From NCBI GenBank assembly GCA_012103505.1, contig WLWP01000001.1, positions 3,596,001-3,660,000 of the forward strand: a stretch of 64,000 nucleotides of DNA, given 5' to 3'. The translations under genes and the position numbers were made by a program. The stretch comes from Pseudomonadales bacterium. Lineage in GTDB: Bacteria; Pseudomonadota; Gammaproteobacteria; Pseudomonadales; Azotimanducaceae. The notes below the pieces were generated by a model. That model ran no database searches. It was not told the DNA's origin and saw nothing but the letters and a program-made list of their open reading frames with translations. Positions within the stretch are counted from its first letter, which is position 1; each line of letters opens with the position of its first letter. Positions 55,454 through 64,000 of the stretch are shown piece after piece.

Positions 55454-57511
55454 ATGTCGGCCCAACCATCTCAGCATGTTACAACGCGACTTCTTATCGC
55501 TGAGAAGTCAGAAAACGCCGCGCACACGTTGGATTCAACCCTCCGTGACGCAGGTGTTGCCACCAAACTGAGTATATCTGACGACCTGGCGCACATTGCC
55601 CAGCTCATCGCTAGCGATGAAATCGATATCGCTCTGCTCACTGACAAACTTCCAGGCTTAGAAAATATTCTGCCACGTATCAAAGAAAACGCCCCGCATG
55701 TACCCCTGCTGCTGCTAACGAATCCGGAATCAGATCAGGATTGGTCTCCGTCTGACGCATTGCGTTTGGGAGTCACTGATATCGTCCCGGCTGATCAACA
55801 CGAATACATCTCGCTCGTCGTGCAACGCGAGTTAGAACATATCTGTAGTCGACAACATACGAGCCAACTACGACGTGCATTGACCGAAGCAGAGCAACGC
55901 TGCCAGCTTCTCCTGCAAGGATCACAAGCTGCTATCGCCTACGTGCACGAGGGTATGCACATACATGCTAACGAAGGCTACCTCAGTCTATTCGGCTACA
56001 CCGATCTTGATGATCTTTGCGGTGCCTCATTGGTCGATTTGCTGAGCACTGGGTGTGCTGATGAGCTCAAACAAGCGCTTAAAGAACTTCGCAATGGTGC
56101 CGACGACATATCGTTAGACTTCGTCAGTGCAAACGATGAGCGTTCAGGTTCCATGGCTTTAACCCATTCGCAATACGAAGGGGAAGACTGTCTGCAGGTC
56201 ACAGCTCGGACAGACACAACTCAGTCGAAGTTGGCAACGCAAGCAAATCCAACGCAGGAGCAAGAGTTAGGTCTACCTGGCTTTGTCAGATCGGCTGAAA
56301 CGCTGTTCGCCTCCAGCCATGATCAGTGTTATCTCATGTGTGTCGCGCTGGACAACTACAGCGCAACACAGCAGGCGTATGGCCTACTCGGCGCTGAAAG
56401 CATTTCGCGCAAAGTCTGGATCCAGCTGAGTGAGTCTGCAGCTGAATTCCCAACAGTTAGATTAAGTACCCATCAGTTCGCGCTGGCGGTGACAGCAGCT
56501 ACCTGGGATCAGGCAAACGAGTTAGCGGAAAATCTGCGAGCAGAAGTCGAAGACCAGATTTTCGAGGTTCAAGATCGAACTGTTCGCCCAACAATTTCCA
56601 TCACAGGTACCAGGTTCAACCCCGAATTGGGTATCGGTTCTTGTCTTGATGAATCCTATGCGAGCTTTCTCGAGCTCATGGAAGAAGAGCAATCTAACGT
56701 CGTACGCATAACCGACCCTGACGCTGAACTGGAAGACGACGCGTCTGACGACGCCCGAATTGTGTTGCGCCAAATTACGCACGCGATAGAAAACAAGATG
56801 TTCGTACTGCTTTATCAGCCGATCATCAGCTTGCGCGGCGATTCAGACGAACACTACGAAGTTTTTCTTCGCATGGTCGACGACAGTGGCAGTCAGATAG
56901 AACCGGGTCGGTTCTTACAGACAGCCATAGATAACAACGTGGCTGGAAAAATTGACCGCTGGGTAATTCTACAGTCCATCAAAATGCTCTCAGTCCATCG
57001 GGCAAGAGGCAACGCGACCCGGCTGACTATCAACCTGACTTCGAATACGGTTCTTGATAAAGAGTTTCCTCAGTGGCTCGGCGTCGCTATGAAGGCAGCT
57101 CGGCTACCGGCTGACGCGGTCATCTTCCAGATCACGGAAAAAGACGCCATCGGCTACCTGCGACAAACACGTGAATTTGTGGAACGCCTTCGCAGCATGC
57201 ACTGTCGTTGCGCGCTATCGCGCTTCGGTCTGATCGAAGATCCGTTCGAAACACTACGTCACATTCCGGTAGACGTCGTCAAACTCGATGGTTCATTCAT
57301 CGAAAAGGTCGAGACCGATGAAGCAGAACGCGAATCGATGATTAGCTCGATCCAGAAATTGCAATCGATGGGTAAGCTCACTGTTGTGCCGATGGTGGAA
57401 AACGCCAACGTCTTGTCGACCCTTTGGCAGGCAGGCGCAAACTATATACAAGGGCATTACTTGCAAGAGCCGTCCGTCTCAATGGACTACGACTTCACCA
57501 CTGAAGAATAG
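55454..57511 (+). CDS. fimX: FimX-like degenerate REC-PAS-GGDEF-EAL protein
   Basis: A 685-residue protein; the ATG at 55454 has AAGGA seven bases upstream and is preferred over the longer frame from 55403. Domains in order: REC-like (about 10-125, LLIAEKSENAAHTL), PAS (about 150-260), a GGDEF-like domain with the motif replaced by STHQF, and an EAL-like domain (about 430-680) where EAL reads EVF and the catalytic DFG segment is SRFGLIEDPFETL. The enzyme is therefore probably inactive, but c-di-GMP binding by the EAL domain, as in P. aeruginosa FimX, is likely. FimX promotes type IV pilus assembly at the pole. No pil genes are in the window. Confidence 0.88.
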   Translation: MSAQPSQHVTTRLLIAEKSENAAHTLDSTLRDAGVATKLSISDDLAHIAQLIASDEIDIALLTDKLPGLENILPRIKENAPHVPLLLLTNPESDQDWSPSDALRLGVTDIVPADQHEYISLVVQRELEHICSRQHTSQLRRALTEAEQRCQLLLQGSQAAIAYVHEGMHIHANEGYLSLFGYTDLDDLCGASLVDLLSTGCADELKQALKELRNGADDISLDFVSANDERSGSMALTHSQYEGEDCLQVTARTDTTQSKLATQANPTQEQELGLPGFVRSAETLFASSHDQCYLMCVALDNYSATQQAYGLLGAESISRKVWIQLSESAAEFPTVRLSTHQFALAVTAATWDQANELAENLRAEVEDQIFEVQDRTVRPTISITGTRFNPELGIGSCLDESYASFLELMEEEQSNVVRITDPDAELEDDASDDARIVLRQITHAIENKMFVLLYQPIISLRGDSDEHYEVFLRMVDDSGSQIEPGRFLQTAIDNNVAGKIDRWVILQSIKMLSVHRARGNATRLTINLTSNTVLDKEFPQWLGVAMKAARLPADAVIFQITEKDAIGYLRQTREFVERLRSMHCRCALSRFGLIEDPFETLRHIPVDVVKLDGSFIEKVETDEAERESMISSIQKLQSMGKLTVVPMVENANVLSTLWQAGANYIQGHYLQEPSVSMDYDFTTEE

Positions 57512-57513
57512 CT

Positions 57514-58740
57514 TTATTCGCTCGCGCTAATCGCCTGATCGATGTCTCGATCGGAAAATCCAATAAGATACAGCACTGCATCCAGACCGAAGTTGGAAAT
57601 GGCATGCTGTGCACTTTCTTTCACGACACGTTTGGCGTGGAATGCAACACCTAAACCTGCGCTCGTCAACATAGGTAGATCATTTGCTCCATCACCGATG
57701 GCGATCGTCTGTTGGAGCGCGATACCTTCACGATCGGCTGTCGCTCGCAGTAACTCCGCCTTTCTAGCAGCGTCAACGATAGGACCAGATACCGCTCCGG
57801 TCATGACACCGTCTTGCACTTCGAGGTTATTTGCGTAGACATAATCTATGTCTAGATCTCGAGCGAGGTACTCACCGACATATTGAAAACCCCCTGAAAT
57901 AACTGCCGTTTTATAACCAAAGTGCTTGAGCGCTCTGAGTAATCGACGCGCGCCTTCATTCAACTCTACCGACTTAGCCACATCTTCCAGCACAGAGACC
58001 GGCATACCCTTTAAGAGGGCAGCGCGACGGCGAAAACTCTCCTGGAAATCAATCCGACCGGACATCGCATCTTCTGTGATGGCCACAACCTGATCTCCAA
58101 CACCGTGGCGTCTGGCGAGCTCATCTATCACCTCTTGCCGGATCAGCGTGGAGTCCATATCGAAGGCGACCAAGCGGCGGTTGCGCCGAAAGACAGTATC
58201 TTCCTGGACGCTAAAATCAAAATTAAGAGACTCGGCAGCTGTCATAAAATCGCTTTCGAGAGCATTCATGTCGCCAATCTCACCGCGCACTCGCATCTCG
58301 ACACAAAGTTTCGACTGGCTCGACTCGGCCGCACCCCGGTCGGTTAACCGCCGGACGGTGTCAATGTTGAGGTCAAACTTGCGAGTGATGTTACTGATGG
58401 CATGCAGCGGTTCGCTTCCAGAGCCACTCGCGAGCAACGTAATGATATAGCGTGTCTGTCCCGAAGCCTTTAACCAGGCTTCATACTCAGCTCTCGTCAC
58501 ATTGGAAATGCGGACAGTCGAACCGACTTCATTTGCCTCAAACATTGTGTCTTTGACCAAGCCACCCGCATGCTCGGGCGGCACGCTAACCAGAATACCG
58601 AGCGCGAGATCTTCATGGATCACTGCCTGGCCGATGTCCAACAATTGCGCATTGTGACTTGCCAATATCTCGGTGAGCACGGACATCAACCCAGGTTTAT
58701 CCCGACCAGATACATTGATCAGAACAATATCGTCTGCCAA
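57514..58740 (-). CDS. serB: Phosphoserine phosphatase
   Basis: A 408-residue enzyme performing the last step of serine synthesis. Two tandem ACT-like domains (about 1-175) precede the HAD phosphatase with LVAFDMDSTLI (nucleophile D194, D196), the motif AVISGGF and the GDGANDLPML metal site. It starts at TTG 58740 with GGAG six bases upstream. It converges on fimX (two bases between stops) and diverges from the ytjB-like gene, as in E. coli and Pseudomonas. Confidence 0.97.
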   Translation of the reverse strand: MADDIVLINVSGRDKPGLMSVLTEILASHNAQLLDIGQAVIHEDLALGILVSVPPEHAGGLVKDTMFEANEVGSTVRISNVTRAEYEAWLKASGQTRYIITLLASGSGSEPLHAISNITRKFDLNIDTVRRLTDRGAAESSQSKLCVEMRVRGEIGDMNALESDFMTAAESLNFDFSVQEDTVFRRNRRLVAFDMDSTLIRQEVIDELARRHGVGDQVVAITEDAMSGRIDFQESFRRRAALLKGMPVSVLEDVAKSVELNEGARRLLRALKHFGYKTAVISGGFQYVGEYLARDLDIDYVYANNLEVQDGVMTGAVSGPIVDAARKAELLRATADREGIALQQTIAIGDGANDLPMLTSAGLGVAFHAKRVVKESAQHAISNFGLDAVLYLIGFSDRDIDQAISASE

Positions 58741-58848
58741 GCAATTCTCCTTACGCGCTTTGCCGGACTGTTTGCAGCGCCTATTCTAGTCTGTGCTTCT
58801 GTCTTTGTGTGTTAAATTACCCGCCCACTGACGCACCCGGGAAACCGT

Positions 58849-59958
58849 TTGGCCCTCTGGTTCGATAGACTTAAACCCAGTAAGCAGAGTCTTCCGATCG
58901 CGGTTCTTGCGACCGGCATCACCGCGGTAACCTTCTTGTTACTTTGGTACCCCAGCCACAATGCCGATGCCGAAATGTCGCGATTTGGCGAAAGTCTAGC
59001 CCGTAGCGTGGCGCACATGAGTGCCGGCCATCTCGTACACAAAGATCGTATCGAACTGGCGGTGCTTGCCAACGAACTCATTACCCAGCCGGAAATCGCG
59101 GGGGTCGCTTTCTACGACACGACCAATGACATCTTGGCTATGAGCGGTACGAGCGAGTTGATTAACCAGTACATGGCGCCCGCGGCACTTGATGACACGA
59201 TCACAGGCTATGTCAGCATTGTTCTCGACAAGTCATCATTCCAAGCCGACCTAGAACTTGGCCGCTGGCTCTTGACCCTACTCACTGTCATCGCGGTACC
59301 TTTCTTATCTGTCGCCGCGCTCCAGTTTTCCGCTCGGGGCAATAGATCCCTACCGATTGTGACAGTACCAGACCAGCCATCAGGCGCAGAACCCCAACAG
59401 AGCTTCGCGCTCTACATCAACCTTCACAACCAACTCGCGCTGTCCCATAACGAGGCCAAACAAGCCCTGCAAGATGCGATGTCGATGGCCCAGGAAGTCG
59501 GAGCTGTTCACCACGGAGTCGCAGCTTTACTAGCGAGCCGTGGGATCGTCCTGCTCTTCGACCGCACCAGTGTTGACGCCGATCAAGCGTTGTGCGGCTC
59601 TGCACTCATTCAAAGTTTGTTGGAAGAGTTCGAAACAGCAGGTGAGTTTCGATGTTATCTCGACACCCTCAAATGTCCGTCAGCACCGACGGACTTGTCC
59701 CCCGATGAAGTCGACGAGCTTCTAGCAGAAAAGAGTTTCGAGGATCCCCTGATGCTTGCTGCGATTGCACGACCGGGATCAATTCTTTTCTCCAATAGCG
59801 TCGCCGAAGTACTCGGTACACGTGAGTGGGTCAGAGCTTTTGATCACCCTATCCTCGACGAAGCGCAGGAGAACGAGGTGTACGTCGTCGATGCGCTGCC
59901 TGATTCCATGGCCGAACTTGTTACGCGCCAGAGCCGCCTTATTCTCGGGTTTGCCTAA
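58849..59958 (+). CDS. YtjB/SMP-type inner-membrane protein
   Basis: A 369-residue protein with a membrane helix near residues 15-35 (LPIAVLATGITAVTFLLLWY), a periplasmic domain (about 38-140, with VAHMSAGHLVHKDRIELAVLANELI and VAFYDTTNDILAM), a second helix (about 142-162) and a long cytoplasmic part. This topology and its divergent position beside serB fit the YtjB (Smp/AhpA) family and Pseudomonas PA4961. The start is TTG 58849 after CGGGAAA; CTG and ATT upstream are less likely. Function unknown. Confidence 0.8.
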   Translation: MALWFDRLKPSKQSLPIAVLATGITAVTFLLLWYPSHNADAEMSRFGESLARSVAHMSAGHLVHKDRIELAVLANELITQPEIAGVAFYDTTNDILAMSGTSELINQYMAPAALDDTITGYVSIVLDKSSFQADLELGRWLLTLLTVIAVPFLSVAALQFSARGNRSLPIVTVPDQPSGAEPQQSFALYINLHNQLALSHNEAKQALQDAMSMAQEVGAVHHGVAALLASRGIVLLFDRTSVDADQALCGSALIQSLLEEFETAGEFRCYLDTLKCPSAPTDLSPDEVDELLAEKSFEDPLMLAAIARPGSILFSNSVAEVLGTREWVRAFDHPILDEAQENEVYVVDALPDSMAELVTRQSRLILGFA

Positions 59959-59974
59959 GCGCTACCCCGATAGT

Positions 59975-62230
59975 TCACCCTTCAACCGTCAGACGATCCA
60001 CCTTCTGGAAACCGCGCGGTAATTTGCGGCCGCGTCTCGCTCGCTCGCCAATGTAGTTTTCCAGGTCTTTGTGTTTTAGACGAAGATGACGTTGGCCTGC
60101 GTGCACGAGAAGTTCTTGATCATTGGAAAGCGCCACATTCGCGATCATTTTTTCCTCACCAGCTTTAAAGGCTGCAGTTGGAATATTGATGAGTTTGTTG
60201 CCCTTACCCCTGTTGAGTTCTGGCAGCTCTTTGAGTGGAAATAGTAACAATCGACCTTGGTCCGTGACTGAAGCGACCCAGCCGGTATCAAGCAACGCCT
60301 CATCGAGCGGCCACGGTGCGAGCGCGCTACCACCCTGAGGAACGGAGAGCACCGCCTTGCCCGCTTTGTTCTTTGTCACCATCTCAGTTAGTGGACCTAT
60401 AAAGCCAAAACCGGCGTTGGAAGACAGCAGAACTTTGGCTTTCGCATCACCCATCACGACACCCACAAAGCGTGCACCCTGCGGCGGCTTAAAGCGTCCT
60501 GTCAACGGTTCGCCCTGACCTCGTGCCGAGGGTAATGTGTGCGCTGCCGCGTTATAAGCTCGTCCTTGGGAATCGAAGAAGACAAGCAGTTCATTTGATC
60601 GACCACGGGCGGCTTGCGCGAAACTGTCGCCACTACGGTAACTAATTTCGGTGGGATCCATCTCGTGACCTTTCGCCGAACGTACCCATCCTTTCTCAGA
60701 AACGATAATGGTAACGGGATCGTTGGTGAGCAGATCTTCCTCACTAAAAGCGTTCGCGTCATCTACTTCGATCAGTGGTGATCGACGATCGTCACCGTGT
60801 TCCTCTGCAACCGCTAATAGCTCGTTCTTCATCAATGTGCGCATCCGCGCCTTTGAACCGAGGGTTTTTTCCAAATCGGCTTTCTCGGTAGCAAGCTCGT
60901 CCTGCTCGCCCTTCAGTTTCATCTCTTCGAGCTTCGCTAATTGTCGTAAGCGCAGATCGAGAATTGCGTTGGCTTGGATTTCGCTGAGCTTGTACGCTTT
61001 CATCAACTCATTTTTCGGCTCATCCTCTTCACGAATGATGCGAATGACTTCATCGATATTGAGGTAGGCGATCAGCAAGCCTTCGAGGATATGCAATCGA
61101 TCGTTGATCTTCTCGAGCCGGAAGTTCAACCGTCTGGTCACCACATCTAGGCGATACGACAGCCACTCCTTCAAAATCTGCGCGAGGTTCTTAACCTGCG
61201 GGCGATGATCGAGACCGATCATGTTCAAATTGACTCTGTAACTGCGCTCTAAATCTGTGGTCGCAAAGAGATGGCTCATCATCCGTTCTAGATCGACCCG
61301 GTTAGACCGAGGTACTAGAACTAGGCGGGTCGGGTTCTCATGGTCTGATTCATCCCGTAGGTCTACTAGCATGGGTAACTTCTTGGCATGCATTTGCTGG
61401 GCAATCTGCTCGAGAATCTTGGCCGGTGATGCTTGATGAGGCAGAGCAGTGATGACAACTTCGCCATCTTCTTTGTGATACACCGCCCGCGCTTTAATAC
61501 TGCCGCGGCCCGTCTCATAGACTTCTCGAATTTCCTCAGCCGGCGTGATGATAAGCGCCTCTGTCGGATAGTCAGGACCCTTGATATATGTCATGACATC
61601 GGCAACAGTTGCCTTCGGCTTGTCTAACAAATGAATACACGCAGAGACAACTTCGTTGATATTATGCGGCGGGATATCGGTTGCCATCCCTACAGCAATA
61701 CCCGTACTACCGTTGAGTAAGACAAAAGGTACCTGGGCAGGCAATAACTGTGGCTCGTCAACGGTACCATCGAAGTTCGGAGTGTAATCGACAGTCCCTT
61801 GCTTGCTTTCCGCTAACAAGAGTTCGGCGTACTTCGACAATCTGGACTCTGTATAACGCATCGCGGCGAACGATTTGGGATCATCAGGAGCACCCCAATT
61901 ACCTTGGCCATCGACTAATGGGTAGCGGAAGGAGAAGGGCTGGGCCATGTGCACCATAGCTTCATAACAAGCGCTGTCACCGTGAGGATGGAACTTACCG
62001 AGAACATCACCCACAGTCCGCGCGGACTTCACGAACTTGGCTTGAGGGTTCAAACCAAGCTCACCCATAGCAAAAATTATGCGCCGCTGGACAGGCTTTA
62101 AGCCATCACCGATGTGCGGTAACGCACGATCATTAATGACATACATCGAGTAGTCGAGGTATGCACGTTCCGTATAAACCGCAAGCGGGATCGATTCCAC
62201 CGCATCTGGATCTTGAACTTCTTCAGTCAT
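59975..62230 (-). CDS. parC: DNA topoisomerase IV subunit A
   Basis: A 751-residue decatenating enzyme subunit. The breakage-reunion domain has [32 protein letters not shown] (with S86 and E90, the quinolone-sensitive residues at E. coli positions 80 and 84) and catalytic Y126 in [12 protein letters not shown]. The C-terminal beta-pinwheel (about 490-740) is present. It follows parE by 64 bases containing one hairpin. Confidence 0.97.
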   Translation of the reverse strand: MTEEVQDPDAVESIPLAVYTERAYLDYSMYVINDRALPHIGDGLKPVQRRIIFAMGELGLNPQAKFVKSARTVGDVLGKFHPHGDSACYEAMVHMAQPFSFRYPLVDGQGNWGAPDDPKSFAAMRYTESRLSKYAELLLAESKQGTVDYTPNFDGTVDEPQLLPAQVPFVLLNGSTGIAVGMATDIPPHNINEVVSACIHLLDKPKATVADVMTYIKGPDYPTEALIITPAEEIREVYETGRGSIKARAVYHKEDGEVVITALPHQASPAKILEQIAQQMHAKKLPMLVDLRDESDHENPTRLVLVPRSNRVDLERMMSHLFATTDLERSYRVNLNMIGLDHRPQVKNLAQILKEWLSYRLDVVTRRLNFRLEKINDRLHILEGLLIAYLNIDEVIRIIREEDEPKNELMKAYKLSEIQANAILDLRLRQLAKLEEMKLKGEQDELATEKADLEKTLGSKARMRTLMKNELLAVAEEHGDDRRSPLIEVDDANAFSEEDLLTNDPVTIIVSEKGWVRSAKGHEMDPTEISYRSGDSFAQAARGRSNELLVFFDSQGRAYNAAAHTLPSARGQGEPLTGRFKPPQGARFVGVVMGDAKAKVLLSSNAGFGFIGPLTEMVTKNKAGKAVLSVPQGGSALAPWPLDEALLDTGWVASVTDQGRLLLFPLKELPELNRGKGNKLINIPTAAFKAGEEKMIANVALSNDQELLVHAGQRHLRLKHKDLENYIGERARRGRKLPRGFQKVDRLTVEG

Positions 62231-62258
62231 TCTAGTTTCGCGTATTAGTTAGTGGTGA

Positions 62259-62277
62259 GTGGGATGTGGAATCCCAC
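62259..62277. other. Intercistronic hairpin between parE and parC
   Basis: A perfect 7-bp stem (GTGGGAT / ATCCCAC) encloses the loop GTGGA. It sits between the parE stop and the parC start and lacks a T-run, so it could act as an mRNA-processing or stability element rather than a terminator. Confidence 0.5.
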
Positions 62278-62294
62278 GCAATTCAACGTCAAAG

Positions 62295-64000
<1,706 letters not shown>

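Overview
The window is a dense, chromosomal housekeeping region from a gammaproteobacterium. The main evidence is gene order. The run dnaB, rplI, rpsR, rpsF, rlmB, rnr, tRNA-Leu, purA, hisZ, hflC, hflK, hflX, hfq, miaA, mutL, amiC, tsaE, nnrD, queG, orn, rhodanese, psd, fimW-like, fimX, serB, ytjB-like, parC, parE follows, from memory, the Pseudomonas aeruginosa order, with a few insertions and losses. The pomA/xseB/ispA junction resembles Vibrio, and nrdR-ribD-nusB-thiL-pgpA is a standard gammaproteobacterial block. No phage, transposase, integrase or CRISPR array was seen, and only one RNA gene (tRNA-Leu, anticodon CAG) was found.

Layout. 1-9.4 kb is accessory: a secreted redoxin/cytochrome c/copper-monooxygenase-like fusion, an acyl-CoA-dehydrogenase-fold flavoprotein, and a minus-strand run of Gfo/Idh oxidoreductase, phytanoyl-CoA dioxygenase-like protein, and an RND adaptor and pump. 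9.7-12 kb holds csrA, a lipoprotein-type carboxylesterase and a small carboxymuconolactone decarboxylase-family protein. 12-15.1 kb holds a PomAB-like flagellar stator divergent from xseB-ispA. 15.1-20.4 kb carries an aspartic protease and the overlapping operon nrdR-ribD-nusB-thiL-pgpA, with glyA upstream. 20.6-23.9 kb carries ettA and a hydrolase/TetR pair with an 18-bp palindrome in front. 24.1-31.6 kb is replication, ribosome and RNA processing (radA, dnaB, rplI, rpsR, rpsF, rlmB, rnr, tRNA-Leu). 31.7-35 kb is an insertion relative to the Pseudomonas order (CDF transporter, frame-disrupted beta-ketoacyl-ACP synthase III, folE2, Trm112). 35-50.9 kb is the purA-to-psd run. 50.9-53.3 kb is a complete EF-P beta-lysylation module (epmA, efp, epmB). 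53.4-57.5 kb is a FimW-like/FimX pair preceded by a 13-bp tandem array. 57.5-64 kb has serB, a ytjB-like membrane protein, parC and the 3' part of parE, which runs off the window.

The most unusual signals are: (1) epmA lies in the same reading frame as efp directly after the efp amber stop, with no ATG, GTG or TTG at the expected start, implying CTG initiation or stop readthrough; (2) eleven uninterrupted 13-bp units, seven containing ATG, lead into the start of the FimW-like gene and encode a ladder of overlapping mini-ORFs; (3) the KAS III gene has intact catalytic residues but needs a single +1 shift at a CCC run; (4) a perfect palindrome sits in front of a self-contained TetR operon; (5) the riboflavin genes normally between ribD and nusB are missing.
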